Origin: a virus
DNA length: 23,624 bases
Reading direction: 5' to 3' (one strand)
Virus record (IMG/VR): IMGVR_UViG_3300030419_004329
Span: 1 to 23,624 of that record
A program made the translations under genes and the position numbers. The notes under the pieces are model-generated. The model had not been told where the DNA came from and did no database searches. It saw only the letters and a program-made list of their open reading frames with translations. The first letter of the stretch is position 1, and every line of letters begins with the position of its first letter. Positions 1 to 10,800 of this stretch are shown in pieces.

Positions 1-3000
1 TTAAAATCAGAAATTTCTCAAGATACTTGGGATGATCCAGTTAGTTCTTTAAACCATACTGCTGGTTTTGATAAGTATTCTGATTTACAAATTATAAGTA
101 AAGCAGAAGATCCTGCCATAGTTTCAGTAGATGATGCAGATCTTACTACTATTACTGATATTGTAGGAGAAGGAACATTACATAGTTTCCCTGACTTTGA
201 TCTTGTAACAGAAGAGACTGTTGAAGTTTCTACAAGATTCCTTTCTAATAAGATAAACTTTGAGAATAAGATTCTTACTGATTACTATCAATCTGTTGGA
301 AACCGTGTATTACAGATAGATGATATTAGTGGTCAATTCTATAGTAATGAAAGTAATACTGATTATGCTAAGGTTGCTACTTTTAGTGTCCATGATGTTT
401 GGAATAAGTCCATAGTTTTAGTAAAAGATGCCAAATATACAGATGAAAAACAATTAGCTATTGTTAATACTTTACAACACAATGCTGTTGGATATCAGAA
501 CCAATATGCTTTCCAAGAAACTTATCCAGAGTTAGGAACTTTTGATTATCTTAAGAGTGCTACTGGTTGGGATTTAACTTTCCATCCAACTAAGTATGAA
601 TATAACAATTATCAAGTTTCTACCTTCTCCTTTAGCATAGTTGATAATGTATCCGCAGTTGAAAGTTATACACTAGGAGATGTTGTTGAAATATCAGGAC
701 AAAACAATAGTGTAGCTGCTGGTAGTTCCGATAATGTGGTTTCTATCTCTACAGCCTATAGAGCAGCTACTGTCATGATCATGCTTGAGAATACTGATCA
801 AGTATTCCAAGGAAGTCAAATTAATGTGGTTCATGATGGCACTAATGTCTACATGACAGAATATAATAACATTGAAACTAATCTGACTGGTTCATTTGAT
901 TCTTTCGGAACCTATCATGCTTATATTAGTGGAAGCAATGTTAAGATTGACTTTGATTCTAATGTTTCAGTTGCTCTTACAGCTAATTCTCAAATAGTAG
1001 CTATTGCAGATACAGGTTCTGGAACTGGAATAGGAACCACTAATATGAGTACTGCAAAAGTATCTTCAGATTATGTTTCCATAGCATCTACTACATCCCC
1101 CTCAGCGGTGTCTATATCCACCTACAGCAATGCAACTTGGGATAGTATAACTTCTGGTTACTATGTACTATGTTTTGCTAATACAACTGATTATGAGTAC
1201 CAAATGGCTGAGGTAGCTATTTTGAATTCTGATTCAAATGAATCAATGGTTGAGTGGGGTGATGTTAAGACTGGTAGTAATATTGGTACAGTAGGAATTA
1301 CTTCTGATGGTGATTATATCAATCTTACCTTTACTCCAAAAGCTGGGGTAGATGTTCAAGTAAGAGCTTTATCTATTGAGCAATATATTTTCAATGAAAA
1401 TTCTTATTCCACTGATTTGGAGTTTAAGAATCAGAATGTTCATACCGATTACAATACCTATACAGGTACAAAATCCAATCTTCGTGAAGATTTTGGTCTT
1501 AAGAAGGGAGGATTAGAAATCTTTAGAAGGCAGTTTGATGGAAATGATACTTCTATTGCTAATACCTCAACTAATAAAATTGAGTTGGGAGATCACTTCT
1601 TTGTAACTGGTGAATTGGTTAAGTATAGTTATGATGGAACTGGTACTACCAATGCAATTGGAATAGCAGAAACTAGTGTAGTTGGTGTAGGAACTACCAG
1701 CAAACTCCCTGAAGAATTATATGTGGTAAAAGTTGGTGGTGGGGCTGTAAGATTTACAGATACTGCAGAGAAAGCTTTAGCAGAAAATCCTTCTGTATTT
1801 GAAATTACTTCAGTTGGTATTGGAACTTCTCATCATATGACAGCAGTAGACGCTAATAAGAGAACTTTAGTTGCTATTGATAATATTATTCAATCTCCTA
1901 TTTCTAGAACTGAGGTCACTACTGGATTAAGTAGCTCTATTGTATGGGATACAAATATAAGAGTTACTGAAGGAATTGGATCATTCTTTGCTGGAGATCT
2001 GGCGAAGATGAATGATGAAATTGTACAAGTTGATCATGTTGGATGGGCAGGTACAGACGTGATGACTGTTAAGAGGGGTGAAATGGGAACCCAGATTAAG
2101 AGTCATGATGCTGGGGCTACTATAAGGAAATTGAGTGGAACTTATAATATTGTAGGAAATGAAATATTCTTTGCTGGAGCTCCTCATGGATCAATTCCAT
2201 TAAGTGATTCTACTGCTGCTGATCCTGATAATAGGGATTGGGTTGGAATTACTACTAGTTCTACCTTCCAAGGTAGAGTCTTTATGAGAACTGCTCCTGT
2301 AGGAGCATCTAATTCAGCATACACTGAAAACTATGTTTTTGATGATATTTCAGAACAATTTACAGGACTTACTAGTGAGTTTACCCTTACCCATGAGACA
2401 GCTAATACTGTTGGATTCTCTACTTGGAACGGTATTGTTTTAGTTAACAATATTTTCCAACAACCATCAGGAGATCAAGGTGAAGCTGACGCTTACAGTA
2501 TGGAACAAACTGGAGCTGCTTCTACTATTACATTCACTGGAGCTGGATCTACTGGATACAATCCTAATGGAGGTAACTGGCCTGTAGGTGGTGTTATAGT
2601 TTCTGTTGGTTCTACTGAAGGATTTGGATATCAACCTTTAGTAGCTGCTGGAGGAACAGCCACAATTTCAGCTGGTGGTACTATTACTTCTATTGGTCTG
2701 GGTAATACTGGATCTGGATATAGAGAAGCTCATCAACCAACTGTTAATGTTGCTATCCAAACATTTAGTGGTGGAGTGGCCAATGTCACAAATATTGGAA
2801 CTGCTGCAATTAGTGAAGGTCATATTGTAAGTATAGCAGTTACCAGTGGCCATAGATTCTACAAACCACGTTGGATTTCAAATGTTGGTTATAGTTCAGT
2901 AACTGGTGTAACTACTGTTACCACATTATTACCTCATGGTTTATCTCAAGGTGATGATATTACTTTATCAGGAATAGCTTTTACTTGTGACTACTCTTCA

Positions 3001-6000
3001 CCTAAGACTATTACTGGTGTAGCCTATAGCGCAGCATCAGGTATAATGACTGTTACCACATCAGGTGCTCATGGTTATTCAGTAGGTAAAGATGTGATCT
3101 TTACTGGAATTGGAATGACCTGTGACATTGATGCAGGTGTCACAACTCATTATTATCCAAGAGGAAGGGATTTAGCTTATGATAACGCTATTTCAATAGC
3201 TTCAACTACTGCTACTACTATTACAGTAGATATTGGACTTGGTTCTAAGAATGATCAATATGAACATAGATTTGTAAGCGCTGCTACTAGTGCAATTACC
3301 GCTGGTGGAGATTACGCTCATCGGTATGAAGGATCCACTAGAGGTTGTGTAATTACTGGTGGTGATTATGCACATACTTTTGTTAGTGTAGATGCTGGTG
3401 CAGTTACAGTTTCAGGTGGTAGTAGTATGACTCCTACTTGGGCTAGTTATGATCCTGTTACTGGAAATTTTGTTATTGAAAAGGCTGATCATGGTCTTAC
3501 TACTGAAGATTCAGTTACTATTACAGATGATTCATTCCAATTCACTTGTGAAATGGATGCTAATGGCACAGAGAAATCTTATCCAAGATCAACTGATCCT
3601 ATTTCTGGTGAAGCTAAAGATGTTATAGCTTATACTCAAAATACCTTTACCATTAATGTTGGTGTTTCTACAATTGTGAGAAGAGATATTGTAGGAGCAT
3701 CTTACACAGGGAGTACTGGTGAATTAATCTTAGATATGGGTACTACTGATCATGGATTAACTACACATCATAGTGTGAAGATTGCATCTAATAGTTTGAC
3801 TTTCAGTTGCGCTATGGATGACTATGAGACATTACATACTTATCCAAGATCTACCGATCCATATTATGATACAGCAATCTCAATAGCTTCTACTACAGCC
3901 AATACAATTACTTTAAATGTGGGTACTTCCACAGCTGTAAGTTATGATATTTCAACAGCTGTTTATACTGGTTCCACTGGAATCCTGACTATGACTATAG
4001 GATCCCATCATTTATCAGATGGACAAAGTATTAAGATAGCTACAGGTATTATTACTATGACCTGTAGTAGAGATGATCATCTCACTAAGCACTCTTATCC
4101 TAGAAAGCCTGATCCTTATTATAATGGGGTAGGTATTACTAGTGTTCCTTCTACTACTCAATTTGTAGTTAATGTTGGTACTTCTACTGTTCCTACTTTC
4201 TATAGTAGCGGGGGAACAGTACAGGGTTGTATCATAGCACCTAGATCAAGTGGATCTACAGCTTCTGGTGGTCATGATCCAGCCTTCCAGAGTACAGATG
4301 TTATCAGAATTATTGATAATAAGAATTTTGAAGTTAATACAGGTACTACTACATGTGATCACTTCTACGCTAGAGGTGGAACCATTAAGTATCCAATGGA
4401 AGTAGTTTTTGATGATCCATTGAGTTATGATAATATTCCTTTAATTTATAGTTCAGACAGTGCAACTGGTACTGGACATAGTGCAACTGCTGATATAGTT
4501 GTTGGACAAGGATCTAGTGTTATTAGCTTTACAGTAGATCAAGAAGGTTATGGTTATGGTAATGGGGAAATTCTCACAGTTGCTATTGGTGGAGATGCAG
4601 GAATTCCTACAGATACTACTAAGACATATAAAGAGTTCCAGTTAACTGTTGAAGAAATCTATACAGATTCATTCAACGCCTGGTCTGTGGGAGAACTTGA
4701 AGTTCTGGATAGAATGGACGGTGATTTTGATGGTCAACAGAAATCATTTAATTTGAGTATTAATAGTGTCCCTGTTTCAATTCAAGCCAAGAAGGGATCT
4801 AATGTTGATGTTCAAATGGTACTTTTGGTATTCATTAATGATATTCTTCAAGAGCCTGGTGTATCTTATACTTTCAATGGTGGTAGCACAATATACTTCA
4901 CCACTCCTCCTAAGTCTGGATCTACTTCTAAGATTTTATTCTATAAGGGTAGTGGGAGTATAGACGTTACATTTACTGATATTTTAGAGACAGTAAAAGT
5001 TGGTGATACTTTACAAATTGAGAATGATGTTTGGGAAAGTCAAGGTGTTGGACTAAGACAAAATCCAAGAGTTGTTACTGGAATTAGTACCATTGATAGT
5101 GTTAATACCGGAGCTTATCCTGGACCTGGTGTTACTACAGATAATAGCCTCACAAGACCAGTAGTATGGACTAAGCAAGAGGTTGATAAGATTATTAACA
5201 CTCAACCAATTGGTAAGGATAGAATTCACTATGAACCTTGGATTTACCCAAGTGCTTGTATGCTTCATGATGTAGGAGTTACAACTACTATTGTATATGT
5301 TAATGATGTAAGACCTTACTTTAATCCAGTAAATGAATCTAATACTAGGTCTTTCCAAAACACAGTTCTATTAGAATCTCAAGATACTATTACAGGGGCT
5401 GCAGCTACGGCACTTGTTTCTACAGCTGGAACAGTTTCTTCTATTGATGTTACTGTTGCTGGTGTAGGTTATACAGCAGCTCCAGAAGTGGCTATTGGAA
5501 ATATTATTGGAGTTGGAAGTACTGGAGGAAGAGCTACTGCAACAGCTACTATTAGTGGAGGTGAAGTAACTGCCATTACAGTTTCCTCTGGTGGAACTAG
5601 TGTAGGTGCTGGAGCAGATGGAACAGGGAATTATAATACCCTGGGAATAGCTTATACCAGTACTAATCCTCCACTGGTTATTGTGGGTCCACCTAAGCTT
5701 ATTAGAGAGAAAGTTACTGTAAGTTCTTTCGCTGGTGATTATGGAGTTATTGTTGGGGTAGGAACTACTGTAAGTGGATCACAAAATCAAATTTACTTTG
5801 ATACCTTTATTCCTAAAGATTCCTTTATGAGAGATACTGATTATGTTGATTCAGCTGTTGAAGTGAGTGGTATTAGTACAGGTGATTATCTCACAATCTT
5901 TAATACTAATATATCAATTGGGGATACGTTTGGGACTCAAACAAGTGCTGGCGCTCCTATTGGAATTGGAACATCATGTTTAGATGCTGTTTATCAAGTA

Positions 6001-6282
6001 TCCAGTTACGAAGATAATGATCTTGAGAATGTTGAGAATGGATCTACAACTGGATTTACAACTGAGTGTAGAAGGATCTTCTGTAATGTAGATACTGTGG
6101 GTACTGGTATTGGTTATACAACTGCTCCAGATATGGGTGACTATAGTTGGGGTAAGCTTACTTTAGATAGTAGACCAGGGGGCAGAAGCTTTAACTTCTA
6201 TGGTGAAAATGGATTAACCGGAATTAATACTTCAGGTAAGGTCACTAGGTATGAACCCCTTAAATATAACAATTATGTGTAA
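1..6282 (+). CDS. Giant baseplate/virion structural protein in gp7 position, 5' partial
   Basis: The reading frame is open from base 1, so the gene starts upstream of the window; 2093 residues are visible before TAA at 6280. It lies directly before gp8, the place of T4 gene 7 (baseplate wedge), and resembles the very long structural proteins of marine T4-like phages at that position; T4 gp7 is only 1032 aa. It is rich in Gly, Thr, Ser, Asn and beta-type sequence, with no signal peptide or membrane segment. Visible modules in order: three copies of an 'I-[DN]-[ND]-x-[IL]-Q-x-P' segment (about 1843, 2430, 4828); an RG-x(2)-GT-x(4)-H module (1960-2136); GxGY-type repeats (2580-2870, 4480-4590, 5419-5610); tandem YPR repeats (2880-4380). 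The segment around 4980-5370 (conserved IENDVWESQG, IGKDR, FNPVNES) is the most typical of cyanophage homologues. Assignment to gp7 is by position and is an inference; structural role is secure. Confidence 0.8.
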   Translation, partial: LKSEISQDTWDDPVSSLNHTAGFDKYSDLQIISKAEDPAIVSVDDADLTTITDIVGEGTLHSFPDFDLVTEETVEVSTRFLSNKINFENKILTDYYQSVGNRVLQIDDISGQFYSNESNTDYAKVATFSVHDVWNKSIVLVKDAKYTDEKQLAIVNTLQHNAVGYQNQYAFQETYPELGTFDYLKSATGWDLTFHPTKYEYNNYQVSTFSFSIVDNVSAVESYTLGDVVEISGQNNSVAAGSSDNVVSISTAYRAATVMIMLENTDQVFQGSQINVVHDGTNVYMTEYNNIETNLTGSFDSFGTYHAYISGSNVKIDFDSNVSVALTANSQIVAIADTGSGTGIGTTNMSTAKVSSDYVSIASTTSPSAVSISTYSNATWDSITSGYYVLCFANTTDYEYQMAEVAILNSDSNESMVEWGDVKTGSNIGTVGITSDGDYINLTFTPKAGVDVQVRALSIEQYIFNENSYSTDLEFKNQNVHTDYNTYTGTKSNLREDFGLKKGGLEIFRRQFDGNDTSIANTSTNKIELGDHFFVTGELVKYSYDGTGTTNAIGIAETSVVGVGTTSKLPEELYVVKVGGGAVRFTDTAEKALAENPSVFEITSVGIGTSHHMTAVDANKRTLVAIDNIIQSPISRTEVTTGLSSSIVWDTNIRVTEGIGSFFAGDLAKMNDEIVQVDHVGWAGTDVMTVKRGEMGTQIKSHDAGATIRKLSGTYNIVGNEIFFAGAPHGSIPLSDSTAADPDNRDWVGITTSSTFQGRVFMRTAPVGASNSAYTENYVFDDISEQFTGLTSEFTLTHETANTVGFSTWNGIVLVNNIFQQPSGDQGEADAYSMEQTGAASTITFTGAGSTGYNPNGGNWPVGGVIVSVGSTEGFGYQPLVAAGGTATISAGGTITSIGLGNTGSGYREAHQPTVNVAIQTFSGGVANVTNIGTAAISEGHIVSIAVTSGHRFYKPRWISNVGYSSVTGVTTVTTLLPHGLSQGDDITLSGIAFTCDYSSPKTITGVAYSAASGIMTVTTSGAHGYSVGKDVIFTGIGMTCDIDAGVTTHYYPRGRDLAYDNAISIASTTATTITVDIGLGSKNDQYEHRFVSAATSAITAGGDYAHRYEGSTRGCVITGGDYAHTFVSVDAGAVTVSGGSSMTPTWASYDPVTGNFVIEKADHGLTTEDSVTITDDSFQFTCEMDANGTEKSYPRSTDPISGEAKDVIAYTQNTFTINVGVSTIVRRDIVGASYTGSTGELILDMGTTDHGLTTHHSVKIASNSLTFSCAMDDYETLHTYPRSTDPYYDTAISIASTTANTITLNVGTSTAVSYDISTAVYTGSTGILTMTIGSHHLSDGQSIKIATGIITMTCSRDDHLTKHSYPRKPDPYYNGVGITSVPSTTQFVVNVGTSTVPTFYSSGGTVQGCIIAPRSSGSTASGGHDPAFQSTDVIRIIDNKNFEVNTGTTTCDHFYARGGTIKYPMEVVFDDPLSYDNIPLIYSSDSATGTGHSATADIVVGQGSSVISFTVDQEGYGYGNGEILTVAIGGDAGIPTDTTKTYKEFQLTVEEIYTDSFNAWSVGELEVLDRMDGDFDGQQKSFNLSINSVPVSIQAKKGSNVDVQMVLLVFINDILQEPGVSYTFNGGSTIYFTTPPKSGSTSKILFYKGSGSIDVTFTDILETVKVGDTLQIENDVWESQGVGLRQNPRVVTGISTIDSVNTGAYPGPGVTTDNSLTRPVVWTKQEVDKIINTQPIGKDRIHYEPWIYPSACMLHDVGVTTTIVYVNDVRPYFNPVNESNTRSFQNTVLLESQDTITGAAATALVSTAGTVSSIDVTVAGVGYTAAPEVAIGNIIGVGSTGGRATATATISGGEVTAITVSSGGTSVGAGADGTGNYNTLGIAYTSTNPPLVIVGPPKLIREKVTVSSFAGDYGVIVGVGTTVSGSQNQIYFDTFIPKDSFMRDTDYVDSAVEVSGISTGDYLTIFNTNISIGDTFGTQTSAGAPIGIGTSCLDAVYQVSSYEDNDLENVENGSTTGFTTECRRIFCNVDTVGTGIGYTTAPDMGDYSWGKLTLDSRPGGRSFNFYGENGLTGINTSGKVTRYEPLKYNNYV
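3018..4188 (+). repeat. Tandem ~85-residue YPR/STTxxTI repeats in the giant structural protein
   Basis: Four copies of a diverged unit run through this stretch, with a partial copy before (about 2900-3000) and one after (about 4290-4380). Each unit has HGL/HHL, then F/M-T/S-C-x-M/R/I-D, then YPR (once per unit, e.g. near 3154 and 3580), then STTxxTI or its variants, then NVGxST. Unit starts near 3439, 3691 and 3952 give a period of about 252-261 bases. Between units 2 and 3 is a different segment (3262-3414) with two GGDYAH boxes. The copies are similar in protein but clearly diverged in DNA, so the duplication is not recent. Such repeats occur in other marine phage virion proteins; their function is unknown, probably beta-structured surface domains. 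Confidence 0.8.
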
Positions 6283-6288
6283 TAAATA
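6281..6288 (+). promoter_or_regulatory. T4-type late promoter box before gp8
   Basis: AATAAATA matches the T4-like late promoter -10 element NATAAATA, read in T4 by gp55 sigma with gp33/gp45. It overlaps the TAA stop of the upstream gene and ends 19 nt before the gp8 ATG. The same arrangement recurs before gp13 and before the 129-aa gene upstream of gp17, which supports function. A transcript from here would have a very short leader. Confidence 0.65.
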
Positions 6289-6307
6289 GGAAAAAACCCT
6301 TTAAAAA

Positions 6308-7867
6308 ATGGCGGCCATAATTACTGACCAACTGCGTATATTAAATGCGAAGAATTTTGTATCTGGGGTTCAGTCCAGTTCTAATTCTTATTATGCGTTT
6401 ATTGGATTACCAAACGCAACCGCATATGATACTGATTGGGATACTACTCCCCCATCACCCAAAGATAGCTTGGATCAGTCCAACGATTACTGGGATACCA
6501 TGTTGGCGTTAAAGAAGATTAATTCCAGTGATTGTAATCAAGTAGTGAATAAAACTACCTGGCAATCAGGTATTACTTATGATATGTGGAGGAATGATAT
6601 TACTAGGAGTAACCCCTCTTTACCATCAGGTGCCTTTGATATCTATTTTGCTAGTTACTATGTAATGAATAGTGATTATAGGGTTTATATTTGTCTTTAT
6701 AATAATGCTAAACCAGAAAATAATTTCCAAGGTGGTCCTTCTTTAGATGAACCTACCTTTACTGATTTGGAACCCAGAGAAGCTGGAAATAGTGGTGATG
6801 GGTATATTTGGAAATATCTTTATACTATTAAACCAAGTCAGGCAGTTAAGTTTGATTCTACAAACTATATGCCTGTTCCAGATGATTGGTCTACAAATAG
6901 TACTGATGCTGCAGTAAGAGAAAATGCTTCTACTAGTGGTCAGTTAAAAATCTGTACTATTAGAGGACGTGGAGTTGGAGTAGGAACAGCTAATAACACT
7001 TATAGTAATGTTCCTATTTTAGGTGATGGAGAAGGAGCTGAAGCTACCATCGTAATTAATAATGATTCTAAAGTAGATTCTATTACTGTATCAAAAGGTG
7101 GATCTGGTTATACTTATGGTACTGTAGATTGGGCTGCTGGAGGTGTTCCAGCAGGAAGCACCCTTCCTGAGTTTAATGTTATTATACCTCCTCCAGGAGG
7201 ACATGGTTCAGACATTTATAGGGAGTTGGGAGCATTTAATGTTCTCACTTATGCAAGATTTGAAAATGATACTGGCAATCCTGATTTTATTACTGGAAAC
7301 CAATTCGCAAGAGTAGGTATTGTAGAAAATCCTCAAGCTAACAATTCTACTTCATTATTGAGTTCAGATAAAGCTAGTGCTGTATATGCATTAAGATTAA
7401 CTGGTACTGGTTATAGTTCAGCCACTTTTACAGCTGATAATACAATCACTCAAACCGTTGGTCTTGGTTCTACGGCTGTTGGAAGAGTGGTATCTTATGA
7501 TCAAGTAACTGGGGTTCTTAAGTATTGGCAAGATAGATCCAACAATGGATTTACTACTTCTACTGGAATTGCAGTAACAAATCCAACTTATGGATTTAAT
7601 GATAATGACTTTACAGCAAGTCCCTGGGGTGGTGGCAGTCTAACTATCACTGGAGGAAGTGTTTCTCTGTCTATTAGTACTTCTTTCCAAGGTCTCTCGA
7701 CTGTAATAAATAATAAGACATATTATCTGGGACAAAATTTTGTAGATGGTGTATCTCAACCAGAATCTAAAAAGTATTCTGGGAACATTGTTTATGTCGA
7801 CAATAGACCTTCAGTTACAAGGTCTTCGTCCCAAAAAGAAGACGTAAAAATTATCCTGCAGTTCTAA
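6308..7867 (+). CDS. gp8: Baseplate wedge subunit gp8
   Basis: Homologue of T4 gp8, a subunit of the six baseplate wedges that assemble with gp7, gp10, gp6 and gp53 around the hub. The N-terminus (MAAIITDQLRILNAKNF) and the block around residues 150-200, with FTDLEP, SGDGYIWKYLYT and FDSTNYMPVP, are typical of marine T4-like gp8. At 519 aa it is much longer than T4 gp8 (334 aa). Part of the surplus is a GxGY-type module near residues 239-276 (VDSITVSKGGSGYTY), which also occurs in gp14 and both giants. Start: ATG 20 nt after a late promoter box; no good Shine-Dalgarno lies close to it (AGGAAAA is about 15 nt away). The next gene begins 6 nt after the stop. Confidence 0.9.
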   Translation: MAAIITDQLRILNAKNFVSGVQSSSNSYYAFIGLPNATAYDTDWDTTPPSPKDSLDQSNDYWDTMLALKKINSSDCNQVVNKTTWQSGITYDMWRNDITRSNPSLPSGAFDIYFASYYVMNSDYRVYICLYNNAKPENNFQGGPSLDEPTFTDLEPREAGNSGDGYIWKYLYTIKPSQAVKFDSTNYMPVPDDWSTNSTDAAVRENASTSGQLKICTIRGRGVGVGTANNTYSNVPILGDGEGAEATIVINNDSKVDSITVSKGGSGYTYGTVDWAAGGVPAGSTLPEFNVIIPPPGGHGSDIYRELGAFNVLTYARFENDTGNPDFITGNQFARVGIVENPQANNSTSLLSSDKASAVYALRLTGTGYSSATFTADNTITQTVGLGSTAVGRVVSYDQVTGVLKYWQDRSNNGFTTSTGIAVTNPTYGFNDNDFTASPWGGGSLTITGGSVSLSISTSFQGLSTVINNKTYYLGQNFVDGVSQPESKKYSGNIVYVDNRPSVTRSSSQKEDVKIILQF

Positions 7868-7873
7868 AAAATC

Positions 7874-10800
7874 ATGCCCCAGGAAACTAACCTCAATGTT
7901 GCTCCTTATTTTGACGATACTGAGGAACAGAATGATTATTATAAGGTATTATTTAAACCAGCTTATCCAGTTCAAGCTAGAGAATTAAATAACGCTCAAT
8001 CTATTCTTCAGGGACAGATTGAAGAAGTAGGATCGCACTTCTTTAAGGAAGGTGCGATGATTATTCCTGGTGCTCCTTCATTTATTAGTAGATATTACGC
8101 TGTTCAACTTGAATCTGATTATTTGGGAATTCCTGTTTCCCTTTATTTGGATAAATTGATAGGAGTAACTATAAAAGGAGAAACTTCAGGAATTACTGCA
8201 AAAGTTTTAAACTATATTACAGATAAAGAATCATCAAAAGGAACTTTTACTATCTACGTTGAATATGTAGAGTCGAGTACAGATAATACAACTGCTGCTT
8301 TCTCTGATAATGAAGTTTTAATATTGGATGGTTCTAGTATTTCATATGCTACTACTTTTATTTCTGATGGAGAAGGTTTTGCTAAGACTCTTAGTAGAGA
8401 TGCTACTGCTACTGGATCTGCATTTGGTGTAGGTGAGGGTGTATATTTTTTAAGAGGATATTTTGTAAATGTTGAAGAACAACTGTTAATTCTTGATCAA
8501 TATACTAATAATTCTAGTTATAGAGTAGGTTTTAATGTTCAAGAAGATCTTATCTCTTCTGATGTTGATCCAACTCTAAATGATAATGCCGAGGGATTTA
8601 ATAATTATACTGCTCCAGGTGCGGATAGACTTAAAATTACTGCTTCTTTGGCAAAGAAAGATCCTGATGATTATGATGATCAAAACTTTGTTCAAATAGC
8701 AGAGATTCAAAATGGTCAACTTAGAAGGCTTAATAATAATACTCAATACAATGTTTTAGGGGATAATTTAGCAAGAAGGACTTTTGATGAATCTGGTCAT
8801 TATTATGTTACTGAATTTGTGACCAAGTGTGAAGAAAGTTTGAATAATGGTTTGGGTAATAGAGGAATTTATGATTCCGATCAAACTACCATAGGTGGAA
8901 ATAAACCCAGTAAGGATTTGGGGATTTATAAAATTTCTCCAGGAAAGGCATATGTAGCTGGATATGAAGTTGATGTGAGAGCTTCAACTTTTTTAGATGT
9001 TAAAAAGCCAAGAACTACTAAGACCTTAGAAGATCAAACGATTAATTTTGGATTTGGTCCTACATTTGCAGTTAATAGAGCTTATGGAAGTCCTGTTTTA
9101 GGATTTACTACTGCTAATGTTCTTAGTTTAAGAAGTGAAAGAGTTGGTATTGCTGAAACTACAGATGGAATAGCCGGGAAGGAAATTGGTATTGCTAGAG
9201 TTTATGATTGTGCTTTAGAAGCTGGTACTTATACAGCTGTAGGAAGTACACTTTCTTATCCTAATCAATGGGATTTGTCTTTGTTTGATGTCCAAACTTA
9301 TACAGATCTTCAGGTTAATTCAGCAGTTAGTTTGGATGTTCCTACTTACATTAAAGGAAAAAATAGTGGTGCTTCTGGATATTTAAGATGGAGTATATCT
9401 GCAGGAACTGCTTTAACAGTTACTGATATAAAGGGTAAGTTCTCTGTTGGAGAAAAATTAGAATTTAATGGTATAGGAACTTTCCATAGAACTTCTATTG
9501 CTGCTACATCTTATAATATTACTGATGCTCAATCTGTTTATGGTGTTGTAGGAAGTGCTGGTACATTTACAGCTGATATGATTCCTTCAACAGTTCGTAA
9601 TATTGGTATTGTTTCTATTACAGGACATAATAATGGATATTCTACCTGTTTTAGACCTGGTGGGGATGGAACATGGCCAGGTATTGTTACGACTGGAGAT
9701 TTAGTAAGATTCTCACAAACTAATAGAACTTTACCTACTTTAGCTAGAGTAGATTCTGTTAGTACCAATTCAATTACTATTACAGGTGTTGCAACAGTTG
9801 CTGGAGTTTGTGATGGGGGATTACCAGCTGATAGTAGTACTGTAGCTGGTGCTTTAGATCAACAAGTAACCGATTTCCAAATAGTTGGTACTGTGATGCA
9901 GAATCAGGTTGGTAGTGGTAATGGTGCTACTAGCAATTCTCTTTATAGTGTTTTTCCTAAACAGAATATTCAATCTGTAGATTTAACAGATTCTACTCTT
10001 ATTATTAGGCATCAATATACTGGAGTTACTATAAGTGCCAGTGGAGTTATTTCTGCGTTAGTTCCTCAAACAGGTTGTGCATTTTTACCATATGATGAAG
10101 AGAGATATACTGTAATTCGTGCTGATGGTCAGATAGAAGCACTTAACGAAGGTCAATTCGACTTTACTGGAGGAAATCTTACTATTAGTGGATTAACTGC
10201 AGTGGAAGGTAAAGGTGCTTATGTTATTACCACTCAACGTAAAAATAATATAACAGCAAAGTCTAAAGTTAATAATACAACACAATCTGTATCTATTCCT
10301 TATTCTAATAATGCAGGATCTGGTACTGGTGAAGATACTTTAAATGATGGATTAACTTATGGTAATTATCCTTTTGGAACTAGAGTTCAAGATCCTGTTA
10401 TTTGTTTAAATGTTCCTGATGTGGTAAGGATATATGGTGTATTCGAATCTTTAGATACATCAGATGCAAGTGCTCCTACAGTTACTTTAGGTTCTATAGA
10501 TGGAAGTACAGGAACAACTAGTGATATGAGTAAAGGTGAAACATTTATAGGAAATACTAGTGGAGCTAGAGCTCTTTATCTTGATAGAACCTCAGATACT
10601 GTTGCTACTTTTGTTTATTTGACCAGTGCTAGATTTGAAAGAGGGGAAGTTGTTAAGTTCCAGACATCTGGTGTAAGTGCCACAGCTTCTAGTTTTACAA
10701 CTGGTAGTAAAAATATTACTGATGATTTTAAATTCTCTAATGGTCAAAAAGAGTCCATTTATGATTATTCTAGAATAATAAGAAGGACAGGAGTAGGAGT

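Noticed and set aside
736-738. GTG at 736 as the start of the first gene
   Set aside because: The same frame is open without a stop from base 1 and its upstream translation has the same style of sequence, so the true start is before the window.
2880-4380. CRISPR-like or satellite repeats
   Set aside because: Repetition is at protein level, in frame, about 250 bases long and diverged in DNA; there are no short direct repeats with unique spacers.
5053-5358. Minus-strand open frames across the window (for example 5053-5358, 12743-13060, 13484-13801)
   Set aside because: All lie opposite strongly supported + strand genes, have Ser/Asn/Thr/Ile-rich composition expected from reading those genes backwards, and lack recognisable motifs.
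7705-7712. AATAAATA box inside gp8
   Set aside because: It matches the late promoter pattern but lies within coding sequence 161 nt before the next start, unlike the other boxes; AT-rich DNA makes a chance match likely.
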